A DNA stretch of 64,000 bases, taken from NCBI GenBank assembly GCA_017540505.1, contig JAFYAW010000041.1, forward strand, positions 1-64,000, read 5' to 3'. The notes beneath the pieces were generated by a model that was not told the origin of the DNA, did not search any database, and worked only from the letters and a program-made list of their open reading frames with translations. Both the position numbers and the translations under genes were made by a program. Below, piece after piece: positions 35,101 to 42,742 of the stretch. This DNA is from Bacteroidales bacterium (GTDB lineage Bacteria; Bacteroidota; Bacteroidia; Bacteroidales; WCHB1-69). Positions within the stretch are counted from its first letter, which is position 1. The number at the start of each line of letters is the position of its first letter.

Positions 35101-35736
35101 CAGTTGAATGCCTTGTCCCGTGCATAATGACATAAGCATATTGCCTAAGGTGCAGTATATGAGTACGTAGAAATTGATTTTGAAGGATGACATGGCCAGA
35201 TGGGAACGGTTCATGACAATGATGTACAAGGCGTAGGTGAGGGCTGAGATCAACACTAGCACCACCCCGACAGCCGATAGATTTCCACCATCGGGGGTCC
35301 AATACAACAACAGTACGCCGAAGAAGGAGAGTGCGATGGCAATGACGGTGGACCAGGTGAGCCTTTCTCTGAAGAAAATGGCCATGATGGTGGCAGTGAG
35401 CACTGGATAGACGAAGAGTAGGGTGGAGGCTATGCCTACGTCCATCAGCTGGAAACTGGCATAGAGGGTAAACGAAGATGCCAGAAAAAGTAGTCCCAGC
35501 ATACTTAAGGTGGCGAATTCAGACTTGCTGACCTTGAGTTTTTCCTTGCGCAACAGCATCACCACGGCGATGATGAGCCACGCCAAGCCAAACCGCCAGA
35601 AGAGAACGGTGCTTGGTGCCATTCCCTCATCATACAGTCGCGCACCTATGGGATTGGTGCCATAACATACGGCGGCGCCAATACCGCATACGGTGCCGAG
35701 CAGTTTCTTGTTGTTCCCTTCAATCAGTCTGTTCAT
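32140..35736 (-). CDS. Fusion of an EamA-type transporter with a periplasmic transglutaminase-like protein
   Basis: 1198 residues in one open frame. Residues 1-295 are a full ten-helix EamA/DMT transporter (two EamA repeats, ~12-146 and ~155-293). Residues ~299-323 look exactly like a signal peptide (YAIFFLFLSTLFGNSLSAQ). A transglutaminase-like core follows, with C493 in SHGRCGEES, H526 in DDNHAWVEV and acidic residues in GACEPD (~544-546). A second, degenerate transglutaminase-like stretch near ~895-945 lacks the Cys (GRRADAHSLGIFFVALCRAYNVPA). The C-terminal ~110 residues resemble a thioredoxin-like fold without CxxC. Stand-alone transglutaminase proteins of this build and stand-alone EamA proteins are both common. 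An ancestral stop loss joining two genes, or an assembly error, would both explain this. Topologically the eleventh helix would put the enzyme in the periplasm. Confidence 0.8.
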   Translation of the reverse strand: MNRLIEGNNKKLLGTVCGIGAAVCYGTNPIGARLYDEGMAPSTVLFWRFGLAWLIIAVVMLLRKEKLKVSKSEFATLSMLGLLFLASSFTLYASFQLMDVGIASTLLFVYPVLTATIMAIFFRERLTWSTVIAIALSFFGVLLLYWTPDGGNLSAVGVVLVLISALTYALYIIVMNRSHLAMSSFKINFYVLIYCTLGNMLMSLCTGQGIQLPATAMSWFYVGWLAVVPAILALVMMVYAAKYIGSTPTAIMGALEPLTAVLIGIFLFGEIFTLRLAFGIILIFSAVIIIALYSNRKTEKHPVTYAIFFLFLSTLFGNSLSAQSNLSSRRILPDENYRQQVYRDYDQRMQEVPGGFGRYIQQYIGEVEDDETADALKFLYAYMPQSDLVDYSTDFFEQQVNIALEARKTFSWGRSVPDDIFRHFVLVYRVNNENLDTARAYIFHQLKNRIRNMSMYEAALEVNHWCHEHVDYQPADVRTSAPLATLKTSHGRCGEESTLTVTALRAVGIPARQCYTPRWAHCDDNHAWVEVWVNGKWWFLGACEPDPDLNMGWFAYPATRTMMVHTNVFGRYNGPEEVNRKNHYYSCINVLSNYADTVRLTVTVVDGNHQPIQDAVVRFKLYNYAEYYTLAAKRTNEKGQASLVTGKGDLLVWASKDDMYAFSEIDGRDGRTRTLVLMPKNRVAEEAAHHDDIVDIDIVPPIGNSNIRAADAARQARCDRRKHYEDSLREAYRATFPSKARVKATLKNDYFTDDELYDIVRRSEGNHAEIMDFLRRHKTKDIHILLREYIASLSDKDLRDTRDQVLEANLMRIETSTPTGVWVSDLAHNQKFIPKDVFIKGLLAPRISNELLSPSVGLLFKDTYLQLGANPTVAQLRQYTTENITVDDDCNYYNCPISPNGVLRGRRADAHSLGIFFVALCRAYNVPAYMDNANGELYAWEKGRWLNVKLQGDNTAKGNESYGTIVLHNPNHYAYYPQYTLQRFEDGEYVSYDYENDPRVDKPHIVLNVPAGGYCLSTGNRYSDGEVLSRLEFFHVDAGQTVEKQITLRPLTARAHDYGHIDVKQTLVGDKSMQSIMEESGKDKLILCIVTPGTEPVNHLVKEMEAKQKEYEAWNGPLIFVTQNGNWKHNKKQPDNLSVITQDIPMLKDTILKGLVEKKQGENPVCIVVDKSGTILLYSEGYHIGLGGLFLDEVINAH

Positions 35737-35808
35737 GAGTTGTATTGAGTTTTGTTGGAATCGGATTTTTGCAATAGATACGGGCGGTCATCAAAAAAGT
35801 ATGTGTGT

Positions 35809-37062
35809 TTAATATTTCTCTACAAAATCCCGTACCATCTTGAAAATCGGCTCGTAGGAGTCGAAACGAGCGTTCTCGTAGGTGTCGTAGGGAGTGTGGT
35901 AGTATTTGAATGCATCGCCCTCTTCGTTCTCGAAGAAGATGCAAGGTACGTGTCGCAGGGCGAAAGGGTAGTGGTCGCTATTGCCTGCCAGCTCTCCGCG
36001 GTTCAATGCCTTAAAGTAGTGCTTTTCGCTGTTGAGACGCTCAAACAGTGCGTAACCGCGCATTCCCTCGTCGCTGACCTCACAGTACTGTACCGGATTG
36101 TTGTCGCCGATCATATCGATGTTGAACAAGTATTTAATTTGTGCCAATGGCACGATGGGGTGCTCTGTGTACCACTCCGAGCCACGCAGGTTGGCATCCT
36201 CGCCCGAGAAGGCGATGAAGTACATGTCGTATGCGGGACGGGTTTTGGCATAGTAGGCGGCCAGCGTGACAATGGCGGCAGTGCCCGATGCATTGTCGTT
36301 GGCTCCGGCATAATAGACTTTTTTGCCAAGGTTGCCCAAATGGTCGTAGTGGGCCGTGAAGACATAGCAGCTGTCGTGGCGTCGGCCCTCCACCTTGGCG
36401 ATGACATTGAAGCATTTGTAGTCATCTAAAAACTTGTTGTCAATGTGGACGGTGATGCTCTTGGCATCTTTAGGGAAGTCGGAGGTGGCCCAGATGACGG
36501 GTTTGCCCGTCACCTTTTCGCCATAAGCCTTGTAGAACTTCAGCAGTGGATTCCATGTCTGGATCATCCCCGCGTTGGTACAGCCGGAAGCTCCCCACAA
36601 CTTCTGGAAGTCTTTGTGGTGACGATAGGAAAACCAGAAGTCGCAGACCACGAAGCAGTCCTTATATTCGGGTTTAGCCAGATCGGCGAACATCTTCTCC
36701 GCATCGAAGTTGTTTGTGTCAACATAATAGAGCTTGAAGGTGCCGTGTACGCCAGGCGAGTACTCGCGCATTGAGAAGTCCACGCCCGGGGTGAGCTTGC
36801 GCCCGTCCACCGACATCTGCATTTTTTTGGGGAAGGTGTTAATGTCCAGACTGAATGATTGCAGTATTATCTCATCAACTCCTGCGTTGGAAAACTCTTT
36901 CCAGAGATAGAGTCCGGCCTTGTTGGCCCCATCGTAGGCATAGCCGCGCCCTTGGTATTTGGCGGAGCTTAACTCCTTGACAATCTGTTTGTAATAGGTT
37001 AGGTCTTGTGCGTTGAGTTGCACAAAGGCCAATGCGAGCAATATAATAAGTAGCCTTTTCAT
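35809..37062 (-). CDS. M28 family zinc aminopeptidase, exported
   Basis: 417 residues from ATG 37062 (an alternative ATG is at 37071); both lie just inside the transcript predicted from the promoter at 37086, so longer in-frame starts up to 37395 are rejected. A signal peptide ends at ~18 (LNAQ). The di-zinc M28 site is complete: H238 in FTAHYDHLG, D256 in AGANDNASG, E288 in FSGEDANLRGSE, D316 in NIDMIGD and H364 in GNSDHYPF. It removes N-terminal amino acids from peptides in the periplasm or outside. It lies 72 bp upstream of the transporter-transglutaminase fusion on the same strand, a plausible peptide-turnover pairing. Confidence 0.88.
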   Translation of the reverse strand: MKRLLIILLALAFVQLNAQDLTYYKQIVKELSSAKYQGRGYAYDGANKAGLYLWKEFSNAGVDEIILQSFSLDINTFPKKMQMSVDGRKLTPGVDFSMREYSPGVHGTFKLYYVDTNNFDAEKMFADLAKPEYKDCFVVCDFWFSYRHHKDFQKLWGASGCTNAGMIQTWNPLLKFYKAYGEKVTGKPVIWATSDFPKDAKSITVHIDNKFLDDYKCFNVIAKVEGRRHDSCYVFTAHYDHLGNLGKKVYYAGANDNASGTAAIVTLAAYYAKTRPAYDMYFIAFSGEDANLRGSEWYTEHPIVPLAQIKYLFNIDMIGDNNPVQYCEVSDEGMRGYALFERLNSEKHYFKALNRGELAGNSDHYPFALRHVPCIFFENEEGDAFKYYHTPYDTYENARFDSYEPIFKMVRDFVEKY

Positions 37063-37085
37063 AATTGACATGTGTTTTGAGCTTG

Positions 37086-37093
37086 CAAAGATA
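37086..37093 (-). promoter_or_regulatory. -7 promoter element (TATCTTTG) for the M28 peptidase
   Basis: TATCTTTG on the minus strand, 15-24 bp before the two candidate start codons; it fixes the 5' boundary of the gene. Confidence 0.6.
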
Positions 37094-37578
37094 TACATTC
37101 TCAGCAAACAAACATTATTCTTTGCAGTCTGATGCAGAGGTCGGCAATCTGTCAGGTCTATCGGCGAAACGATTTCCGTATTTGTTGCCAATCGGTCGTT
37201 GGCAAAGCTACTGTACTCACAATCGGCACGTTCTTCTTTATCCGTTGCATACGCGGAGATTGGCGGGCCGTTAGGGCTGAAAGACTTGGTAAGGGGAAAG
37301 CGGAACCGTCTCTTTCCACCAAGATTTTGTTCCTGACGGGAGATCCAACCTTCCCCGCCTGAGTATGGCACACCTATGGAATGGTTTGAGAACAAAATCC
37401 AGGATTCAGTTTTGCGTGACCTGATCAGTGAACATGTCTATAACGCAGAAGTGGGATACACAATTTCTCTCATCCGACCGTTTTTCCACTTTTCGACACA
37501 ATGCCGAACAAAGAGCAACCGAGTGCCACAGCAACACACAGGACGCTGCATGAAATAATTAGAGCCCCTCAATAATTC
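37094..37578. other. Intergenic stretch without a recognisable gene
   Basis: About 485 bp between the M28 promoter and the transporter end. Open frames here are short or are upstream extensions of the peptidase; none gives a recognisable protein. No tRNA, long hairpin or tandem repeat was seen. Confidence 0.5.
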
Positions 37579-38559
37579 CTATACGAAGAACAAACACACC
37601 CCTGCCACGCTGATGATGGCGCCGATGACCTCGCGGACCGTCACTTTCTGGTGGAACAGGATGGCCGCCGGGGCGATGATGAGGATGGGCGTGAGGGCGA
37701 AGATGGTCTGCGCGATGCCTGCGGAGGTGTACATCGTGGCCAACAGCGATGCGCTGACCCCGATGAACGGTCCGAAGATGGTGGAGGCGAACACGCACCA
37801 CATCGCCTTGCGGTCGCGGACGGCGCTGCGCAACTTCGCCAAGCCGTCTTTGCTGAACAGCATCAACGAGAGGAAGAAGCCCGCCAGTCCGATGTAGGCG
37901 CGGATGGTGGTGGCGGCGAAAGGCACGCAGATGCTGACCGGCAACGGCAGCAACGCCCCCTCAAAGACCGCATCTTGGGAGATGTTGAGTGCTGTGAGCG
38001 CCGCATCGTAGTGCTGGAGTCCCATCTTGCTGAGCACCAGCCCGAAACCTTGACAGATACCCGCCATCGCCGCGTAGAAGATGCCTTTCGCGGGCAACTT
38101 GAAGCGCAGTCCGTGATGTTCCGAATCATCGTTTTTCGAGAGAATCGACAGGGCGATACCACTCAGGGTGACCACCATTCCGAGGATGGCGACCGGGCGC
38201 ATCTGCTCGCCGAGGAGGATTCGTCCCGTGAGGGCCGCTGTGGGCGCGGAAAGCGTCATGAAGAGCTGGCCGAACCGCGACCCGATGTGGATGTAGCCCT
38301 GCATCAGGCAGTAGTCGCCGATGACGTAGCCGACCACGCCCGAGAGCAACAGCCAGCCCCACGTGCCGCCATCGGCGTAGCGCGGGTACGGCACGCCCAT
38401 CACCAACCAGAGCGTGAGGACGAGGAAGCACAGCGACATCGTCATCCGTATCGTGTTGAACGGCAACGAGCCCATACGCTTCGAGCCCACCTCCGCGAAA
38501 AGGGCGGTGGCGGTCCACGAAAGGGCGACGAAAAGGGAAATAAATTCACCGAGAAACAT
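37579..38559 (-). CDS. EamA/DMT family transporter
   Basis: 326 residues from ATG 38559; the frame stays open upstream, but the first transmembrane helix begins right at MFLGEFISLFVALSW, supporting this start. Ten hydrophobic segments in two EamA repeats are visible (GWLLLSGVVGYVIGDYCLMQG; AILGMVVTLSGIALSIL; PFIGVSASLLATMY; VIGAIISVAGVCLFFV). Members export small metabolites or amino acids; the substrate cannot be told from sequence. It follows dgkA on the same strand after 98 bp. Confidence 0.85.
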   Translation of the reverse strand: MFLGEFISLFVALSWTATALFAEVGSKRMGSLPFNTIRMTMSLCFLVLTLWLVMGVPYPRYADGGTWGWLLLSGVVGYVIGDYCLMQGYIHIGSRFGQLFMTLSAPTAALTGRILLGEQMRPVAILGMVVTLSGIALSILSKNDDSEHHGLRFKLPAKGIFYAAMAGICQGFGLVLSKMGLQHYDAALTALNISQDAVFEGALLPLPVSICVPFAATTIRAYIGLAGFFLSLMLFSKDGLAKLRSAVRDRKAMWCVFASTIFGPFIGVSASLLATMYTSAGIAQTIFALTPILIIAPAAILFHQKVTVREVIGAIISVAGVCLFFV

Positions 38560-38657
38560 TAGGTTAGGGGTCAAGGGTGTAGATGGTAGATTTTTTTGGG
38601 GTGGTAGAGATGTCATATTATGGCATCTCCAACACCAATATGGCATTTTTTGCAATT

Positions 38658-39038
38658 TTAGAACAATTGTATGATTTTCGGAACAAACACCAGCAAACCG
38701 ATAACGGCCGCGGTGATGGCGTTCACCAGAACAGCGGCGGCGGCCAGGTCTTTGACCTTCTTGATGCGGTCGTCGCGTTCGGGGCAGACCACGTCGGAGA
38801 GGTCCTCGATGGCCGAGTTGAAGATCTCGCCGCTGAAGACCAGTCCGACGGCAAACGCGACGGCCGCCCATTCCAGCAGCGACAGTTTGAGCAGCGCGCC
38901 CGCCACGATGACACAGATGGTTGCGAACAGATGTATCCGACTGTTGTGTTCCTCTTGGAAGAGCACCTTCAGCCCGTTGAACGCGTAAGCGAAGCTTTTC
39001 AGCCGTTTCGCAATCGAAAATTTCTCCCGTTTTTTCAT
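38658..39038 (-). CDS. dgkA: Diacylglycerol/undecaprenol kinase family protein
   Basis: 126 residues from ATG 39038, 15 bp after a TATTTTTG promoter (an in-frame TTG at 39056 would lie inside the promoter). Three membrane helices and the DgkA signature are visible: FQEEHNSRIHL, then GLVFSGEIFNSAIEDLSD and KDLAAAAVLV. In Gram-positives this family phosphorylates undecaprenol, in E. coli diacylglycerol; a lipid-carrier recycling role in the inner membrane is likely here. It follows the AlkD-like gene after 39 bp. Confidence 0.9.
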   Translation of the reverse strand: MKKREKFSIAKRLKSFAYAFNGLKVLFQEEHNSRIHLFATICVIVAGALLKLSLLEWAAVAFAVGLVFSGEIFNSAIEDLSDVVCPERDDRIKKVKDLAAAAVLVNAITAAVIGLLVFVPKIIQLF

Positions 39039-39053
39039 TTTATTTTGAATTCG

Positions 39054-39061
39054 CAAAAATA
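39054..39061 (-). promoter_or_regulatory. -7 promoter element (TATTTTTG) for dgkA
   Basis: TATTTTTG on the minus strand between the AlkD-like gene and dgkA; it decides the dgkA start. Confidence 0.55.
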
Positions 39062-39077
39062 CGCAAAATTTCGATTT

Positions 39078-39866
39078 TCACATCCCCATCCACATCCTCC
39101 GTTCCTCATCATCCATCTTTTCGATGGCGTAGCGAAGGGCAGTGCGGGGCATTTCGTGTGCGTGCAGCCGGAGGAACTCTCGCAACAAATCCGTATCGAT
39201 GCGTTTCCCCATCTCGCGGAGCATCCAGCCGACCGCCTTCTGCATCAGGTCGTGCGGGTGATGCAGGTGTATTTCGGCATAGCGCAAGCACCACCACGAG
39301 TCGCCCTGTTGCAGGGTTTTCCACGTGCAGACCATACTCATTCGCTGCTTCCAGAGGCAAGGACTGGCAGCTAATTCGTCCATCACTTGCACCTTGTAGT
39401 CCTCGTGCAAATCCAGTTCGTCACCGCCGAGAAAAGTGGGGAGTAGCAGCCAGCTGCCCAATATCTTATGGGTGGATAAATCCACCAAATCCCAGTTGTT
39501 GGCCCGTTCGGCGTATTGCAGATACAGGGTGAGGATTTCGTCCCGATGGCGTGCCGCTTCCGCATTGTTGGCCAGCCGTTTTGTGGCCAACTTCTCGAAC
39601 TTCGCAACGAGAATCAGGAGTCCGCAGAGTCGCACCTCGTGCCACTTCGACATCAGCAGCTCCGGCACCTCCTCAATCGGGAAATCCTTGGCGATGGCCT
39701 TCACCACCTCGCGTGTCTGCGGCACCTTCAGTCCGAGGAACTCGTCGCCCTCACCGTACTGTCCCGGCCCCGTTTTGAAGAACCGCATCAGCACCTCCCG
39801 CTGCTTCTCGTTGCGGAGGGATTCGAGGTAGGCGATGGTGTCGGAGGCGGAGATTGTTGGGTTCAT
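39078..39866 (-). CDS. DNA alkylation repair protein, AlkD-like
   Basis: 262 residues of helical HEAT-like repeats characteristic of AlkD: FFKTGPGQYGEGDEFLGLKVPQTREV near the start, then WHEVRLCGLLILV, NNWDLVDLSTHKILG and MQKAVGWMLREMGKR. AlkD glycosylases remove N3- and N7-alkyl purines without flipping the base. The conserved Trp and Asp region (NNWDLVD) is present, so it is probably active. Cytoplasmic. Confidence 0.88.
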   Translation of the reverse strand: MNPTISASDTIAYLESLRNEKQREVLMRFFKTGPGQYGEGDEFLGLKVPQTREVVKAIAKDFPIEEVPELLMSKWHEVRLCGLLILVAKFEKLATKRLANNAEAARHRDEILTLYLQYAERANNWDLVDLSTHKILGSWLLLPTFLGGDELDLHEDYKVQVMDELAASPCLWKQRMSMVCTWKTLQQGDSWWCLRYAEIHLHHPHDLMQKAVGWMLREMGKRIDTDLLREFLRLHAHEMPRTALRYAIEKMDDEERRMWMGM

Positions 39867-39888
39867 TTCGAAAAATCATTGCTTGTTG

Positions 39889-40482
39889 TTACCAGTAAAC
39901 AATATGTCGAGTTTGCGAATGATTACCCTGTTTGCGAAATATCCAGTTGCCGACTTCATCGTATTCGACTACTTCAGATTCCATTAGAGTGTTATCAGTA
40001 TATGAGGGAAAGAAAATATCATGTATGAAAAGGTTTTCTGAAGGCGTAAACCTCAGCTTGCCATTTTCATATGAGACCATTATTGTATCATTCGGCCAGA
40101 TGTAATCGTCTTGTTTTGAGGAAACAACGATCATGGAAGGTACCCCGTCTGAATAATAATATCGAGCGTGGTATTCTCCATCCGCATTGAAATACACATC
40201 TGTCAACACCTCCCCATCGTATATGTATTCGGTAGAGAGGTCACTTCCTGGATTAGACTCGAATTGGTGTGTGAGCAATCCTTCGGGAGAGTACAAACGG
40301 GTTTCAATCACCATCTTCAAGCCAAGTCCTGTGGAATCTTCGGGAAAATGCGTCATCGTGACCACTTCATGCACTTTTCCTTTCAAGCCTGATTCTGAAC
40401 AAGTGACAGGCCAAAAGCGTTGCGCATAGATAACTGTCACGTTAAGGCATAATAATGTGAGGATAAAAGAAAGTCGTTTCAT
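39889..40482 (-). CDS. Exported protein of unknown function
   Basis: 197 residues from ATG 40482 (a longer in-frame start at 40527 would lie inside the preceding gene). A signal peptide ends near residue 20 (VIYAQ). The rest is beta-rich with repeated short strands such as TEYIYDGEVLTDVYFNADG, ARYYYSDG and EVVEYDEVGNWIFRKQG. These resemble the isolated YD-like or MORN-like strand pairs of Bacteroidota surface proteins, but no family can be assigned. It follows the DUF4143 ATPase after 29 bp. Confidence 0.65.
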   Translation of the reverse strand: MKRLSFILTLLCLNVTVIYAQRFWPVTCSESGLKGKVHEVVTMTHFPEDSTGLGLKMVIETRLYSPEGLLTHQFESNPGSDLSTEYIYDGEVLTDVYFNADGEYHARYYYSDGVPSMIVVSSKQDDYIWPNDTIMVSYENGKLRFTPSENLFIHDIFFPSYTDNTLMESEVVEYDEVGNWIFRKQGNHSQTRHIVYW

Positions 40483-40511
40483 AAATTTTGAAAAAAGAAT
40501 AAAAACAATTA

Positions 40512-41798
40512 TTACCCCTTCAAGCACCCTATGGGCACCACATAAATGCCGTCCTCTCTTCTAAAGGCGTAAGAGCCTACTGCCGTTAGAACCATCATAA
40601 AGGCAGGTGATTTCATTTTTGTGGTGTCAATTTTTTTGTTGAGCTTCAACAGACTCTCTGCACCTTCGTTAATCAGTTGGTCGCCGCCAAGTTTGATTTC
40701 GACAAGACCATAGGAGCCATTGCGAAGATGGACAACAGCATCACATTCCAACTTGTCTTTGTCACGATAATGATAAACCCTGCCGTCAAGGGCATCAGCA
40801 AAAACACGTAAATCGCGAACACACAAAGTTTCAAAAATCAGTCCAAAAGTATTTAAATCGCTAATCAAATCGTTAGGACCCAGTCCTAATGCCGCTGTGG
40901 CGATTGATGGGTCAACAAAATACCGATTATCAGAAGTTCTTATAGCTGTTTTTGAACGCAGATTGGGGTTCCATGCAGGCATGTCCTCAACGACGTAAAT
41001 CTTGTTCAACGCTTTGAGATATGTAGCTACCGTATCTTCACTAAAAGATGTCGATTCGTTAGCTTTCATATCATCTCTCAAAGTGGTTAAAGCTGCTTGT
41101 GCCCCCTGATGTCGTGCATACGAGCGGAGTAGTCGTCGCACTTGCTCTGGATTCTTTTGGATATTGTCCGCCGCTGAAATATCTGTTTCGGCTACTGCAT
41201 CGACATAATCAAAAGCTTGATCCAAAGCAACTTCCTTTTCCATGTCAATTGTGTCGGGCCAACCGCCACGGCATGTTAAAAATGCTATGTCGTGTAAGTT
41301 AAGTTCACATTTTCCGGCAATGCGCTCTGGCGTTCTAAACAATTCCGCTAAGCTGACCATGCCGTTCGAATCACCTGATTCCCATAAACTCATAGGCCTC
41401 ATGACTATTCGTCCAATACGTCCGGTTCCAGAGTGCTGTATTTGAGGATTACCATCTTCCCCGTCTTTTACAACCACAGAACCAGTAAGGATAAAATGTC
41501 CGTGACCTTTGCGATGGTCCACCTCAAAACGTATTGCATCCCATAACACTGGAGCCTCTTGCCATTCGTCAATAAGCCTGGGCGTTGGGCCGTCTAAAAT
41601 CAGATGTGGGTCAACATTCGCCAATTTGATATTATGTTCTCTTGTCTTTGTGTCGCCCATATAAAGGACGCTTTTTGCAATTTGCTCGGCTGACGTGGTT
41701 TTTCCACACCACTTGGGACCTTTAATCAGTACGGCACCCTTGCCAGCCAATTTCCTTTTCAGCAATTCATCGACAATTCTAGGTTTGTAAGTGTCCAT
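40512..41798 (-). CDS. AAA-type ATPase with DUF4143 (copy A)
   Basis: 428 residues. Walker A is GPKWCGKTT (residues 27-35); Walker B-like LIDEWQEAP follows (~75-83). The C-terminal half is DUF4143, ending with a PD-(D/E)XK-like motif (LECDAVVHLRNGSYGLVEIKLG). This family is abundant in Bacteroidota; the role is unproved, with DNA processing, mobile-element biology and stress all suggested. It is divergent in detail from the second copy at 42743-44080, so not a recent duplication. Confidence 0.85.
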   Translation of the reverse strand: MDTYKPRIVDELLKRKLAGKGAVLIKGPKWCGKTTSAEQIAKSVLYMGDTKTREHNIKLANVDPHLILDGPTPRLIDEWQEAPVLWDAIRFEVDHRKGHGHFILTGSVVVKDGEDGNPQIQHSGTGRIGRIVMRPMSLWESGDSNGMVSLAELFRTPERIAGKCELNLHDIAFLTCRGGWPDTIDMEKEVALDQAFDYVDAVAETDISAADNIQKNPEQVRRLLRSYARHQGAQAALTTLRDDMKANESTSFSEDTVATYLKALNKIYVVEDMPAWNPNLRSKTAIRTSDNRYFVDPSIATAALGLGPNDLISDLNTFGLIFETLCVRDLRVFADALDGRVYHYRDKDKLECDAVVHLRNGSYGLVEIKLGGDQLINEGAESLLKLNKKIDTTKMKSPAFMMVLTAVGSYAFRREDGIYVVPIGCLKG

Positions 41799-41818
41799 CG
41801 CTATTGTTTTTTACGGTG

Positions 41819-41826
41819 CAAAAATA
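41819..41826 (-). promoter_or_regulatory. -7 promoter element (TATTTTTG) for DUF4143 ATPase copy A
   Basis: TATTTTTG on the minus strand, 21 bp before the ATG at 41798. Confidence 0.55.
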
Positions 41827-41842
41827 GCATTTTTCTAATCCG

Positions 41843-41911
41843 TTCGGCGAGTTGGCGAAAATTTATTCGGCGAGTTGGTGAAAAATTATTCGGCGGGTTG
41901 GCGTGATTTTG
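41843..41911. repeat. Three tandem 23-bp repeats
   Basis: Units 41843-41865, 41866-41888 and 41889-41911, all beginning TTCGGCG-GTTGG-G. The third is the most diverged. They lie between the hydrolase end and the ATPase promoter. No protein is convincingly encoded. Confidence 0.8.
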
Positions 41912-41980
41912 TTTGGAGTTTGGCAGATATTTACTTGGGAACTTTGAATCTGTTCGTCATATCTGTTTTTGTTTCATTAT

Positions 41981-42733
41981 CTAAAGAATTTTTCCGGGGG
42001 AAATCATCGCTCGAATCCGCCGCGCCACCTCTTCTGGATGATCCACCACCAGCTGGCCGTGGTTCATCTTCGGGAAGACCTCCACATGAGTGTTGGGGTA
42101 GAGAGAGAGCAGGTGCTTGACCTGCGGTTTGGCCACGAAGGCCTCCTTGGTGCCGTACCAGAAGTGGATGTCGTTGCCGTGGATGGATTCCAATTTGTTA
42201 GTATAGACGGATTTGTATCCGTCCAGAACAGCTTGTTTTCCTCCGAACGGATAGGTCTTCTTGCACTCGTCTAACAGCACGTCGAAATAGTGGGAATGGA
42301 AAACCCATCTCCAAAATCCCGTCCATCGGTAGCAGGTCCACACGTTGAACGCCTGGTAGTGGCGCAGCGGACCGACCAGCCAGCGGGGCAGGGGGAGGAG
42401 AGGGGCGGCGTCAAGGATGGCGTGGCCGATAGTCACCTCGTTGCGCTCCAAGATGCGGGACAGGATTTTGCCGCCTAATGACAGACCGTAGGCGCAGTCC
42501 AGTTTTCCATTATATTGGTTGTTCAGATAATCAATAATTTGGACGGCTTGGTCGTCAACGGAGGTGAATGTTGTGCGTTTGCCTAAGGTGAAGCCATCCA
42601 CTTCAGCTGCTATGATGTGGCAATTCTCCTCCAAGAGACGGATAAGCGGCAGGAAGATCTCGTAGGAAACACCGAGTCCCGGAATAAGCAGGAGTGTAGG
42701 TCTGTTGTGCTCACCGTAAGTGTGGAAATTCAT
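41981..42733 (-). CDS. Alpha/beta hydrolase
   Basis: 250 residues. Oxyanion region LLLIPGLGVSYEIF, nucleophile elbow GLSLGG (Ser near residue 84), and a C-terminal His in PKMNHGQLVVDHPEE (~229), with an acid probable in the YGTKEAFV region. No signal peptide; cytoplasmic. The substrate is unknown: a lipase, esterase or peptidase are all possible. It follows the DUF4143 ATPase copy B after 9 bp, so it is co-transcribed with it. Confidence 0.82.
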   Translation of the reverse strand: MNFHTYGEHNRPTLLLIPGLGVSYEIFLPLIRLLEENCHIIAAEVDGFTLGKRTTFTSVDDQAVQIIDYLNNQYNGKLDCAYGLSLGGKILSRILERNEVTIGHAILDAAPLLPLPRWLVGPLRHYQAFNVWTCYRWTGFWRWVFHSHYFDVLLDECKKTYPFGGKQAVLDGYKSVYTNKLESIHGNDIHFWYGTKEAFVAKPQVKHLLSLYPNTHVEVFPKMNHGQLVVDHPEEVARRIRAMISPGKIL

Positions 42734-42742
42734 AATGTTTAT

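Noticed and set aside
37063..37395. A 110-residue N-terminal extension of the M28 peptidase
   Set aside because: The signal peptide starts at 37062 and a TATCTTTG promoter lies at 37086-37093, so the extension would precede transcription.
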